Source of the DNA: JAFDZV01 sp966128725
GTDB lineage: Bacteria > Bacteroidota > Ignavibacteria > OLB7
Reading direction: 5' to 3'
Assembly (NCBI GenBank): GCA_966128725.1
Contig: CBHYLN010000028.1
Coordinates: 1 to 44,430, forward strand
Length of the DNA: 44,430 nucleotides
Notes under the pieces: model-generated
What the model was told of the DNA's origin: nothing
The model's database searches: none
Seen by the model: only the letters and a program-made list of their open reading frames with translations
Shown here: one piece after another, positions 9,228-17,538 of the stretch
Numbering within the stretch: position 1 is the first letter of the stretch
Layout of the letters: each line of letters opens with the position of its first letter
Program-made: the position numbers and the translations under genes

Positions 9228-10322
9228 CTACAACAGTCCATTGATCTTCTTGCGTCGCAGATAGTCCACCACGGCCTGTACCCGTTGTGAATCACCCCGT
9301 TTGCAGATCAGTAACGCATCGGCCGTATCCACGACGATCAGATCCTCCACTCCGACGGTTGCCACCATCTTGCCGGCCGTTCTGATGAAGCTGCGGTGGG
9401 TGTCGATGGTGACCACGTCGCCAACAATCGAGTTCGCGTTCTCATCCTTGCGCGAAAGGCGATACGTTTCATCCCAGCTGCCAACATCGCTCCAGCCGAA
9501 CTCACACTGCGTCACGTACACGTTTGCTGCCTTTTCCATGACGCCGTAGTCGATCGAAATCGGGTGGATCTGGCTGTAGATGCTCTCCAGTTGGTCCTGA
9601 TAGTCGTCGGAGCCCTCGGCCGCGTGAATTGCGTTGATCTGCTCCTGAAGTTCCGGCAGGTACTGTTCGAACGCCTGCTCGATTACGTCCAGGCGCCACA
9701 CGAACATCCCGCTGTTCCACAGGAAGTCGCCGCTGGCCAGGAATCGTTCGGCCGTGGGCAGGTCCGGCTTCTCGGCGAACGTCAGTACACGGCGCAATCC
9801 CTGATCGCGGAACATGTTCTCGGGTTCGGTGCCATCGCTCTGCTGGATATAGCCAAATCCGGTTTCCGGTCGGGTGGGGGTAATCCCCATCGTTACCAGG
9901 CAGCGCATCTCGTACGCGGCGTCACAGGCCAGCTTCAGCTTCTGCTGAAACTCCCCAACATTCTGGATAAAGTGGTCGGCCGGCAGCACAACCATAACGC
10001 CATCGGGATCCAGATCGCGCAGGCGTGATGCCGCCAACGCGATACATGGGGCCGTGTTGCGGCCAAATGGTTCGGCCACCACATTGCCTGTTGGAATCTG
10101 CGGCGATTGTTCGCGTACCCCATCCACCTGCGCCTTGTTTGTCACGACGAAGATGTTCTCGTAGGGGATCATCGGCTGCAGGCGTGCGATCGTATTCTGG
10201 ATCATCGTGCCTTCGCCCAGAATGTGCAGCAGCTGCTTCGGCGAACGTTCGCGGCTCTTGGGCCACAATCGCGAACCAACACCGCCGGCCATGATGACGG
10301 CGTAGATATTCATTGACGACAT
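9228..10322 (-). CDS. manC: mannose-1-phosphate guanylyltransferase
   Basis: 364-aa nucleotidyltransferase making GDP-mannose from GTP and mannose-1-phosphate, the donor for surface polysaccharide mannose, fucose and related sugars. The N-terminus MAGGVGSRLWPKSRERSPKQ is the nucleotide-binding signature. AEPFGRNTAPCIALAA and VVLPADHFI follow, then FAEKPD and GVMEKA further on. The length fits the single-domain GMP form without a phosphomannose isomerase domain. ATG 10322 is chosen because GGAACT sits about 10 nt upstream; ATG 10313 is the alternative. It lies 118 bp after alr on the same strand. Confidence 0.92.
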   Translation of the reverse strand: MSSMNIYAVIMAGGVGSRLWPKSRERSPKQLLHILGEGTMIQNTIARLQPMIPYENIFVVTNKAQVDGVREQSPQIPTGNVVAEPFGRNTAPCIALAASRLRDLDPDGVMVVLPADHFIQNVGEFQQKLKLACDAAYEMRCLVTMGITPTRPETGFGYIQQSDGTEPENMFRDQGLRRVLTFAEKPDLPTAERFLASGDFLWNSGMFVWRLDVIEQAFEQYLPELQEQINAIHAAEGSDDYQDQLESIYSQIHPISIDYGVMEKAANVYVTQCEFGWSDVGSWDETYRLSRKDENANSIVGDVVTIDTHRSFIRTAGKMVATVGVEDLIVVDTADALLICKRGDSQRVQAVVDYLRRKKINGLL

Positions 10323-10439
10323 CGTTCGAGTTCCGTACTGATGCCTCAGGCCCACAACGTTGACTACGCGGGGTGTCGTGGGTCCGGAAGCGTATGTGTA
10401 CCACAGGGCAACGGTATTCGGGCTTGCGCCTGCTTCGGG

Positions 10440-11558
10440 TTATTCGTGCGCAACCCGCGGCACACGTTTCGAGACATTGGAGCAGATTTCGTAGGGGATT
10501 GTCTGGGCGCGCCGGGCCAGCTCCCAACCGCTTATCGTCTCGGTCCCCTGGGTGCCCATCACAATGGCTTCGTCACCTGGGCGAACGTTGGAGCCCGGCC
10601 CAAGATCCACCATCACCTCGTCCATGCAGACGGTACCAACCACCGGATAACGGCGCCCGCCAATCACAACCTCGGCATTGTTGGTCAGGATGCGCATAAA
10701 GCCATCGGCGTATCCAATCGGCAACGTGCCGATCAGCGTTTCCGCTGTTGTGTGATATCGCCGCCCGTAGCTAATCGATACGCCCGCCGGCGTCCGGGTA
10801 ACATTCCCAACAATCGTCCGGAGCGTCATCACCGGCCGCAGATCCGATTCGGTCTGCAGCTCCGGTGTGGGGTGGAACCCATACAGGGCCAACCCCGGGC
10901 GCACCATCGTGTACCGTGAGGCGCCAAAGTTAAGGATGCCACCGCTATTGGCTATATGGATATCGCGGAACGTGAACCCCTCGGCCAGGGCCTCGCGCAA
11001 TGTGGTTTCAAATATCTCAAGCTGTGCCGCTGTAAACGGATTGCCGGGCTCGTCGCTGGTGGCGAAGTGCGAGGCAAAGCCCACCATCTCAAGCGATTCC
11101 AGCGTGTCGACGCGCCGAAGCAGGTTCAATGCCTGCGATGGCTCGACACCATTACGGCCCATTCCCGTGTTCACGAACAGATGTACGCGCAACCTTCGGC
11201 CGGTTGCCGAAGCTGCCGCGGCAAGCTCCTCGGCCATCCGCTCGTTCGATATCGTGGCCTCAAGGTCGTGTTCGGCGAACATCCCGTATTCGCCGGGCAG
11301 CGGCGGCGGCAGAACCACCACCGAGCCATTTACCCCCAGCTCACGAAGGCCCGCGGCTTCCTGCGCCGTGGCAACACCGAAGATATCAACACCGCACTCC
11401 AGCATCGTTGGCACGCAGATCCGTGCCGAATGGCCGTAGCAATCGGCCTTGGCGATTCCCATGATGCGCGTGTTCGGGCCCAGCCGTTTCCGAAGCGCCG
11501 CGATGTTGTGGCGCAGCGCCGATCGGCTGATCAGGGCATGTGTGGGTCGCAATGTCAC
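10440..11558 (-). CDS. alr: alanine racemase
   Basis: PLP-dependent racemase providing D-alanine for peptidoglycan, 372 aa. The PLP lysine is in GIAKADCYGH near residue 38; most family members have KADAYGHG. VNTGMGRNG, LPIGYADGFMR and VGTVCMDEVMVDLG are also diagnostic, the last containing the Cys-Met-Asp of the catalytic loop. The start is GTG overlapping the DUF971 gene stop in the sequence GTGA, with AAGGAG 8 nt upstream. The open frame continues upstream without domain similarity, so this start is well supported. Translational coupling to the upstream gene is likely. Confidence 0.95.
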   Translation of the reverse strand: MTLRPTHALISRSALRHNIAALRKRLGPNTRIMGIAKADCYGHSARICVPTMLECGVDIFGVATAQEAAGLRELGVNGSVVVLPPPLPGEYGMFAEHDLEATISNERMAEELAAAASATGRRLRVHLFVNTGMGRNGVEPSQALNLLRRVDTLESLEMVGFASHFATSDEPGNPFTAAQLEIFETTLREALAEGFTFRDIHIANSGGILNFGASRYTMVRPGLALYGFHPTPELQTESDLRPVMTLRTIVGNVTRTPAGVSISYGRRYHTTAETLIGTLPIGYADGFMRILTNNAEVVIGGRRYPVVGTVCMDEVMVDLGPGSNVRPGDEAIVMGTQGTETISGWELARRAQTIPYEICSNVSKRVPRVAHE

Positions 11559-11863
11559 GTTGTGGGCTCCTTGGGCGGAGCGATCTGGCGGATCAGCGTG
11601 TAAGGGTAGATGCCCGCGCTGTGCCCGTCGGCCCAGGTCACGTGTAAGGCGGAGCTTCCAACAAGGTTTATCTCGCGGATGGTGGCAGCATTGCTTCCAA
11701 GAAGGGGCTGGAACGTAGCGCTGGCGGCATCGGCGCGCCAGCGGCACTCGCTGCACGGGCATGCGGCGCGTAATTGGCCCGTCGACAGGCGCGACTCGCT
11801 GCCACCCTGCCAGGTGATTGCAAGCGAGTCGGCGGTAGGTTGGTATATCTCGATCGGATGCAC
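11555..11863 (-). CDS. DUF971 family protein
   Basis: Small 102-aa protein with the DUF971/GBBH-like N-terminal fold. Typical pieces are ITWQGGSESRLSTGQLRAACPCSEC-like text (residues 17-41), VGSSALHVTWADGHSAGIY and YTLIRQI. The Cys-rich CPCSECR stretch resembles the metal-binding position of the family, which is linked to Fe-S or redox maintenance (Mrp/ApbC-associated in other genomes). Function here is unknown. It starts with GTG, has no clear Shine-Dalgarno, and overlaps alr by 4 nt. Confidence 0.8.
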   Translation of the reverse strand: MHPIEIYQPTADSLAITWQGGSESRLSTGQLRAACPCSECRWRADAASATFQPLLGSNAATIREINLVGSSALHVTWADGHSAGIYPYTLIRQIAPPKEPTT

Positions 11864-11953
11864 GTTTTCCGTGGGGAAGTATTCGATGCCGGTGTCGGTT
11901 GCGCTGTGGCCAACCGGGTGTGGCCGCGCGCGGCACCGAGATCGGAAACGATA

Positions 11954-12295
11954 TCAGAAGATGCGCTTACGTTCGGTTGGCTGTACCAGCACGATGCCCA
12001 GCAACACAAGCGAGACGGCGCTCAGGATTGTCATCAAGCCGGCCGGCATGAACGCCGCGCCGGTGGCCAGCAGGGCATACCCGAAATACCCCAGCAATGC
12101 GACGGTGACCACCAATGCAACGGCCATCCCGCGCCGCGATCCCTTTTGCATCGTCAGGCCCGCACCAAGCAGCAGAAGCCCGGCCACGATGCCCGCGGCC
12201 AGCGAAATCGCGCTTCCGGCCACGGCAAAACCCACAATGCCGCCCGCTATCGTGAGCAGGCCGAACAACATCTCATACAGTGCTACGGATCTCAT
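11954..12295 (-). CDS. TMEM14-like small membrane protein
   Basis: About 113 aa, almost entirely hydrophobic, with four predicted membrane segments. The pattern LFGLLTIAGGIVGFAVAGSA followed by SLAAGIVAGLLLLGAG resembles the TMEM14/UPF0136 family. The C-terminus is basic (PTERKRIF). ATG 12295 is preferred because the N-terminal part of the longer frame from 12382 is polar and basic and precedes the family start. Its role is unknown; in this gene row it lies between folP and the DUF971-alr pair. Confidence 0.72.
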   Translation of the reverse strand: MRSVALYEMLFGLLTIAGGIVGFAVAGSAISLAAGIVAGLLLLGAGLTMQKGSRRGMAVALVVTVALLGYFGYALLATGAAFMPAGLMTILSAVSLVLLGIVLVQPTERKRIF

Positions 12296-12448
12296 CTGGT
12301 CGATCAAGTGAAGTGAACGCGGCCCACGGCGTTGCACCGGATTCGGCCGGATCGTGTACAGGAACGATAGTTTGACCAACAAACATACGGCACGTGCGCC
12401 GTCATCGGTGCTACTACGCGTTACAGCCCCGGAAGCTGCTCGGCCGTG

Positions 12449-13315
12449 TCAGCCCGCGATTCCCGGCAGGCCGGGGAATCGCAGCCGTGCCAACATCGTG
12501 AAGAACTCCCGCGCCGGGCGAACATCGTGGACACGCACCACGCTGGCGCCGTTGATCACTGCAACCGCATGCGCCGCCAACGTACCGTACAACCGTTCGG
12601 CCTGCGCCAGCCCACCCAACGCGTGCCCGATAAATGCCTTGCGCGAGGCGCCGATCACCAGCGGCACGCCAAGATCGGCGAATCGTTCCAACTCGCGTAT
12701 CAACCGCTCGCTTTCGGCGGGCTGCTTCGCGAATCCAATGCCCACATCGGCGAACACATGCTGGATACCCGCCTGGCGTGCCGCTGCGATTCGCTCACGC
12801 AGGAACGCGAATACCTCGGCCACGATGTCGCCGTGCGCCGTGCCGGGCTCCGTTCCAGGCGACGCCGGATTATGGCCGTGCATTACCACATATGCCGCCC
12901 CATGTTCGGCTACCGCGTGCAGCATCGCCGGATCGAATCGCCCGGCGCTGACATCGTTCACCATTGTTGCGCCGGCGGCCAGCGCGGCGCGGGCAACATC
13001 GGCCTTCATCGTGTCGATCGAGATCATTATGTCCGGGCGCGCCCGATGCAACTGCTCGATCACCGGTACCGTGCGTCGCATCTCCTCCTCGGCGGCAACC
13101 GGCTGTGCCCCGGCTCCGTAGTCGCGGCCCGGTGGGCGTGTGGATTCGCCGCCAACGTCGATAATATCTGCGCCGGCGTCCACCATCTCCAGCGCGTGCA
13201 GCAGCGCGGCTTCGGGCGCGGAGTAGTGGCCGCCGTCGGAAAAACTGTCGGGAGTGGTGTTGAGAATCCCCATGATTCTGGGGCCGGGCGCGGGAACTCT
13301 GGACGATGATACCAT
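12449..13315 (-). CDS. folP: dihydropteroate synthase
   Basis: Condenses p-aminobenzoate with dihydropterin pyrophosphate in folate synthesis; target of sulfonamides. 288 aa, TIM barrel. The two FolP signatures are clear, IMGILNTTPDSFSDGG at 14-29 and DVGGESTRP near 54-62, followed by ISIDTMK, NDVSAG and the substrate-binding VIGASRKAFIG; VRVHDV closes the barrel. The only upstream ribosome-binding hint is GAAG. A 7-unit AG repeat lies 10-23 nt upstream of the ATG. It lies 51 nt after the SpoIID-like gene. Confidence 0.95.
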   Translation of the reverse strand: MVSSSRVPAPGPRIMGILNTTPDSFSDGGHYSAPEAALLHALEMVDAGADIIDVGGESTRPPGRDYGAGAQPVAAEEEMRRTVPVIEQLHRARPDIMISIDTMKADVARAALAAGATMVNDVSAGRFDPAMLHAVAEHGAAYVVMHGHNPASPGTEPGTAHGDIVAEVFAFLRERIAAARQAGIQHVFADVGIGFAKQPAESERLIRELERFADLGVPLVIGASRKAFIGHALGGLAQAERLYGTLAAHAVAVINGASVVRVHDVRPAREFFTMLARLRFPGLPGIAG

Positions 13316-13324
13316 TGCTTCGCA

Positions 13325-13338
13325 AGAGAGAGAGAGAG
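13325..13338. repeat. AG dinucleotide repeat upstream of folP
   Basis: Seven AG units (CT on the coding strand) sit in the gap between the SpoIID-like stop and the folP start, occupying the place where a ribosome-binding site would be. Such tracts can vary in length by slippage; whether this one does cannot be told from a single sequence. Confidence 0.7.
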
Positions 13339-13366
13339 GGAGTGACCGGGAGAACCGTTGCCGGGC

Positions 13367-14488
13367 CTATCGTTCGGCAGGCCGCAAACTTACCACGGCA
13401 TCCGGGAAATAGTAGTGCAGAATCTGCCGGGCCGTTCGGCCTCGTGTTGCCATTGTGCGTGCGCCCTCCTGGCACATCCCAATCCGGTGGCCAAAGCCGC
13501 GCCCTGCAATCACGTACTCCCGTCCATGCCGTTCCAACCGGTCGATCGAGTTCGATAACAGCACGTTGAACCCCACAACACGGCCCAGCCGGATCTTGAA
13601 GTCGTCGTCCACGAACGGTGGGCGCGGCGCGGTCCGCACGATGGCCTCGGCCGTGGGGGTGGCCGCAAACGAACGCTGCCAGCGGTATCGTGAGGAGTTC
13701 CGGCAGTATCCGCAACGGACATTGCTGTACCCGGGTTCGGCGTGGTTCCAGGCCTGCGCGGGTGTAAGCGTGCCGCCGCCGCAGCACACCGAGTAATAAC
13801 AGGGCAGGCCGTCGCCTGCGCTCAGTTCAATCCCGCTCGCGCGGTCAACAGCCTCGTACGTACGGGCGTTTGCCCCGGTTGGATCCGCCCGCTGGCAATG
13901 GGTGTTGTCGCACAGGTCAACGGCGGTGCCATGGCGCCCGCGATGAAACAGCAGGTAGTTGCGTTGCAGCACTGCCAGTGCCGTCAGGTATTCCAGCGGA
14001 TCGTTCGGCGCGGCTTCGGCTGCCAGCGCCGAGGCCAGATAGTTCCGTACGCCGCAGTGGCCGATCACCACCAGCTCGCCCGATGTGGCGGTAATCACAA
14101 GCCTGCCGTTGAACGTCCGGCGCTTCCCGTTCATCCGCAGTTGGATTGCTCCCGGCGGCTGCGCAGCCAGCGCGAGCGTTGGTACCCGGCGGTTGCCCAC
14201 GGTAATGCCTGCATCGCTTGCGTGAAGCATAATGGACCGTGTGTGTCGGAACTCCGGGGTGGCCCAGCCGGCTGGCGCCACAAGTTCAAGATGTTCCACC
14301 CTGAACGACGCCAGCAACCGAACCCGAACCGTATCCGGCAGGGGCATGCCCTGCATCTGTTCCTGTTGGAGGGATGCTGCGCGATGTTGACCGGTACGGT
14401 GCTGCGATACGGCTGCCCTGCTGCCCAGCACGGCAACTGCTGCCATACCGGCCAGCAGACAGGCGATTGCCGTGGCTTGGCGGTTCAC
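13367..14488 (-). CDS. SpoIID/LytB-domain protein
   Basis: 373-aa exported protein with the SpoIID/LytB fold, known from sporulation lytic transglycosylases and from cell-wall proteins of non-sporulating bacteria. An N-terminal membrane or signal segment (MNRQATAIACLLAG) precedes the family core. NYLASALAAEAAPNDPLEYL carries the expected catalytic Glu. VDLCDNTHCQ and YYSVCCGGGT follow, with GRGFGHRIGMCQEGAR and QILHYYFPDA at the C-terminus. Start GTG overlaps the upstream stop as GTGA, with GGGAGGTG just upstream. It is translationally coupled to a PBP-like transpeptidase. No spore genes are present, so a general peptidoglycan-remodelling role is inferred. Confidence 0.85.
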   Translation of the reverse strand: MNRQATAIACLLAGMAAVAVLGSRAAVSQHRTGQHRAASLQQEQMQGMPLPDTVRVRLLASFRVEHLELVAPAGWATPEFRHTRSIMLHASDAGITVGNRRVPTLALAAQPPGAIQLRMNGKRRTFNGRLVITATSGELVVIGHCGVRNYLASALAAEAAPNDPLEYLTALAVLQRNYLLFHRGRHGTAVDLCDNTHCQRADPTGANARTYEAVDRASGIELSAGDGLPCYYSVCCGGGTLTPAQAWNHAEPGYSNVRCGYCRNSSRYRWQRSFAATPTAEAIVRTAPRPPFVDDDFKIRLGRVVGFNVLLSNSIDRLERHGREYVIAGRGFGHRIGMCQEGARTMATRGRTARQILHYYFPDAVVSLRPAER

Positions 14489-15405
14489 ATCACCTCCCGA
14501 AGCGCGGTGCGGGCTGTCCGTGCGGCATCGGCGCCGCGGGCATGCCGCTGCAGGACCACAATTGCGTATCGGGGATCGGCGAACGGGGCAAACCCGACAA
14601 ACCAACCGACCGTCAAGTCCGGCCGGCCCGGCACCTCCGACGTCCCGGTTTTTCCGCCGACGGAGAATCTGGGGGTCCAGGCGCCCTGTCCCGTGCCGAT
14701 ACGAACGCATTCGCGCAGCCCTGTGTACAGCGGCCGATACGCCGAGCCGAACAGGTTGATCGGCGATTGGCCCAGGCGGCCGCGCGTGCCAATGCGCAAC
14801 GCAAGCGTCAACATCTGCGCTGGCGACACCGAGAACGCGTTGCCAAGTATGGTCTCGTCGGTAAGGTTCGCGAATGGTGTGGGGTCCTGCGTGCCGGAGG
14901 GGACCATGCCGATCAGGCGGGCCGCCTGTACGATTTCGTCGATCGTGAGACGCTCGGCAGCGCTTCGGAAGTACAGATTGCACGACATCGCCAACGCCTG
15001 GCTGAAACCTATCGTTGCATGGCCGTGATGATTCCAGCACCGCTGGGGTGAACCGGCAATCGTATCTTTGCCGCTACACGTGTACGTATACGACGCATCA
15101 AAATGGCCGCTGCGCAATGCGGCCACCGCGATCGCCAGCTTGAACAGCGAACCCGGGCGGTAGCGAACGTCGTGTGATTCACCGATGCGCGCCGCGGCTA
15201 CAATGCGGCCGGTACGGGTTTCGGCGATCAACACAACCGCGTCGGTTTGCCGCTCGATATCGCGAAGGCGCTTCGGCTGGGCCTGTACCGTAACGGTGGC
15301 AACCGTCAGCATGGCCAGCAACCTGGCGGCTGCAAACAGCATGTGGCGGCGTGCGGTGTGTGGGCCGCCCGGTGGGCACGTGCCGATATCGTGTGTTGGC
15401 AGCAT
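14485..15405 (-). CDS. minimal penicillin-binding transpeptidase
   Basis: About 306 aa, containing only a transpeptidase domain. The active-site motifs are complete: SxxK as SLFK (residues 86-89 from ATG 15405), SxN as SCN (141-143) and KTG as KTGTSE (252-257). It lacks the N-terminal dimerisation domain of class B PBPs and is half their usual length, so it is either a stand-alone transpeptidase or a PBP-like acyl enzyme. A signal or anchor segment runs LFAAARLLAMLTVATV. Possible starts are ATG 15405 (about 7 nt after a TATACT -10, hence leaderless), ATG 15342 (directly before the signal peptide) and GTG 15423. It overlaps the SpoIID-like gene by 4 nt. Confidence 0.85.
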   Translation of the reverse strand: MLPTHDIGTCPPGGPHTARRHMLFAAARLLAMLTVATVTVQAQPKRLRDIERQTDAVVLIAETRTGRIVAAARIGESHDVRYRPGSLFKLAIAVAALRSGHFDASYTYTCSGKDTIAGSPQRCWNHHGHATIGFSQALAMSCNLYFRSAAERLTIDEIVQAARLIGMVPSGTQDPTPFANLTDETILGNAFSVSPAQMLTLALRIGTRGRLGQSPINLFGSAYRPLYTGLRECVRIGTGQGAWTPRFSVGGKTGTSEVPGRPDLTVGWFVGFAPFADPRYAIVVLQRHARGADAARTARTALREVM

Positions 15406-15412
15406 TCTTTGG

Positions 15413-15441
15413 CAGTATATCACTCGACGGCGTTAGACCAA
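15413..15441 (-). promoter_or_regulatory. predicted promoter of the PBP-SpoIID envelope row
   Basis: On the minus strand TTGGTC (15436-15441), a 17-bp spacer and TATACT (15413-15418) form a sigma70-like promoter whose +1 would fall at or next to ATG 15405, implying a leaderless first gene. It lies in the 60-bp divergent gap with the pseudouridine synthase gene. Confidence 0.45.
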
Positions 15442-15465
15442 AGCGAGTAATCATCAGGAGCAGCG

Positions 15466-16218
15466 ATGGCAGGCGAGCGAAAGCAGAAAACAACAACCGC
15501 GCAGGGCGTTCGATTGAACAAGGTGATTGCCGATGCCGGTATCGCCTCGCGACGCGCGGCCGACGAAATGATCGCCGCCGGCCGTGTGAAGATCAACGGC
15601 CGATTGGCCACCGATCTTGGCGTGCGGGTTGGTCCGTCCGATCGTGTGATGGTTGATGGAAAGATCATCGGCGACCCCGAACGGCATGTGTACATCCTGT
15701 TGAACAAGCCGAAGGATACCATCACGACAACCAACGACGAGCGTGGGCGCCGCACCGTGATGGACCTGATTAACGGCCGCGAACGTGTGTATCCGGTTGG
15801 CCGGTTGGATCGCAACACCACCGGCGCGCTGTTGCTGACCAACGATGGCGAGCTGGCCCACCGATTGATGCATCCGCGGTTTGGCGTTCCTCGCCTGTAC
15901 GACGTTACCCTCGACAAGCCGCTTGCCTTTGCCGATGCGCGCCGCATTGCCGCCGGCGTCGAGCTGGAAAACGGCGATCAAACCCAGCAGTGCGAGCTGG
16001 AAGTAAGCAGCACCGACCACCGTCGCGTTTCCATCCTGTTGCACGAAGGCAAGAACCGCGAGGTGCGCCGATTGTTTGAGCACTTTGGGTACGAGGTGGA
16101 GCGGCTCGATCGAAAGCAATACGCTGGGCTCAGCACCCGGGGACTTTCGCGGGGCGAATGGCGACGGCTGGAGCGGCGCGAAGTGTCGTTGCTGCGGTCG
16201 ATGGCCGGGTTGGAGTAA
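15466..16218 (+). CDS. RluB/E/F-type 23S rRNA pseudouridine synthase
   Basis: 250-aa RsuA/RluB-family enzyme. An S4 RNA-binding domain covers residues 15-65 (RLNKVIADAGIASRRAADEM). The synthase domain carries the catalytic Asp in VGRLDRNTTGALLLTNDG, and the family pieces KGLILNKP-like ILLNKP and EGKNREVRRLFEHFG are also present. AGGAG lies 5 nt before the ATG. It is followed after 3 nt by the BaiN/RdsA-type flavoprotein, suggesting one rRNA-modification operon. Which uridine is targeted (RluB, RluE and RluF differ) cannot be decided from the sequence alone. Confidence 0.92.
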   Translation: MAGERKQKTTTAQGVRLNKVIADAGIASRRAADEMIAAGRVKINGRLATDLGVRVGPSDRVMVDGKIIGDPERHVYILLNKPKDTITTTNDERGRRTVMDLINGRERVYPVGRLDRNTTGALLLTNDGELAHRLMHPRFGVPRLYDVTLDKPLAFADARRIAAGVELENGDQTQQCELEVSSTDHRRVSILLHEGKNREVRRLFEHFGYEVERLDRKQYAGLSTRGLSRGEWRRLERREVSLLRSMAGLE

Positions 16219-16221
16219 CGC

Positions 16222-17496
16222 GTGGCTGCTCGAATCGCGGTTGTTGGCGGCGGTGCCGCCGGTATCGTCGCGGCACTGTCGGCGCGTGCCGAGGGGGCCG
16301 ATGTTGTGCTGTTCGAGCGGAACAGGCGCCCGGGCATCAAGATCCTGATCTCCGGCGGCGGCAAATGCAACATCACGCACGATGCCGGCCCACGTGAGCT
16401 TGAGAAGGGGTTTGTCAGGCGCGAGGCGCGTTTCCTTCGATATGCGTTTCACGAGTTTCCTCCGTCGCGGTTGCTGGATGCGCTGCATGCCGAGGGGCTG
16501 GAAACAGTCACCCGCCCCAATGGCCGTGTGTTCCCGGCCAGCGGCCGTGCCGAGGACGTCCTGGCTGTGTTCGAGCGCATGCTTGCGCAAGCCGAAGTGG
16601 AGGTGCGCACAGGCGTGACGGTGCAGGGGATCGAGCTTGCCGGCACAGGTGGGCATCACCGCGTGCTGGCCGGTGACCATGCCGAGCCGTTTGATGCGGT
16701 GATCGTGACCACGGGCGGGATGTCGTATCGGAAAGTTGGTACCACCGGCGACGGTATTCGCTGGGCCGAGGCCGGTGGGCACCGGATGGTGCCGGTACGG
16801 GCCGCGCTGGCGCCCATCTACTTCCCAAGCCCGCCCCCGCCCGGCTGGCAGGGCGTGGCGTTGCGCGATGTCCGCTTCTGGTTGCAGTGCGGCGACGCAT
16901 CGGAGCCGGCATTTACGCCGGACCAGGAATGCCCGTGGGAGTGGGAGGGCGATCTGCTGCTCACGCATCGTGGCGTCAGCGGGCCTGCGGTGCTCGAAGT
17001 AAGCCGCGCCGCCGCGCTGCTGGCCGGGCAGGGCGCAACCGTTCGGATGGTGGTCGACACCGTGCCCACCGTTGGTGATGAGCAACTGCGCGATCGATGG
17101 GCCGAGCGGGCCAACACCGCCGGCCGGAGCGAGGTGCAGACCTTTGTGGAACAATTCGTGCCACGCGCGCTGGTTCCGTATCTCCTGAGCGATTCCGGTG
17201 TTCCTGCCGGTGTGAAGCTCGGCGAGGCAACGCGTGCGCAGCGAACGGCAATCCTGGGCGTGCTCAAGCATTGGGTGGTTGGCGCCGTGGGCGAGGTTCC
17301 GGTCGATCGCGGCGAAGTAACCGCCGGCGGCGTTGCATTATCCGAAGTATCGCCGCGGACGATGATGTCGCAGCACGTGCCGGGGCTGTTCTTTGCCGGT
17401 GAAGTGCTCGATGTTTCCGGTTCGGTGGGCGGATACAATCTGCAGGCGGCCTTCGCCACCGGTTATGTGGCCGGGCGAGCCGCTGCCGCGATATAG
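16222..17496 (+). CDS. BaiN/RdsA-family flavoprotein
   Basis: 424-aa FAD/NAD(P)-dependent enzyme of the HI0933/YhiN family. The N-terminal dinucleotide fold is AVVGGGAAGIVAALSA, followed by the family signature ISGGGKCNIT. The C-terminal signature runs TAGGVALSEV, FFAGEVLDVSG and GGYNLQAAFATG. E. coli YhiN (RdsA) has been reported to form dihydrouridine in 23S rRNA, while BaiN was assigned to bile-acid metabolism; the rRNA role fits better beside a 23S pseudouridine synthase. The start is GTG with GGAG 6 nt upstream inside the end of the preceding gene. Confidence 0.88.
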   Translation: MAARIAVVGGGAAGIVAALSARAEGADVVLFERNRRPGIKILISGGGKCNITHDAGPRELEKGFVRREARFLRYAFHEFPPSRLLDALHAEGLETVTRPNGRVFPASGRAEDVLAVFERMLAQAEVEVRTGVTVQGIELAGTGGHHRVLAGDHAEPFDAVIVTTGGMSYRKVGTTGDGIRWAEAGGHRMVPVRAALAPIYFPSPPPPGWQGVALRDVRFWLQCGDASEPAFTPDQECPWEWEGDLLLTHRGVSGPAVLEVSRAAALLAGQGATVRMVVDTVPTVGDEQLRDRWAERANTAGRSEVQTFVEQFVPRALVPYLLSDSGVPAGVKLGEATRAQRTAILGVLKHWVVGAVGEVPVDRGEVTAGGVALSEVSPRTMMSQHVPGLFFAGEVLDVSGSVGGYNLQAAFATGYVAGRAAAAI

Positions 17497-17538
17497 CCCG
17501 ATATTTATTTCAACGTCAGTTCTCAGCTCAATCCTCGT

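Noticed and set aside
12456..12482. GC-rich hairpin within the last codons of folP as a terminator
   Set aside because: It lies inside coding sequence, includes a bulge, and GGGCTGA follows instead of a U-run.
15454..17271. 605-codon minus-strand frame opposite the rRNA-modification genes
   Set aside because: Low-complexity H/Q/R/A composition and no family; the plus strand encodes two clearly conserved enzymes.
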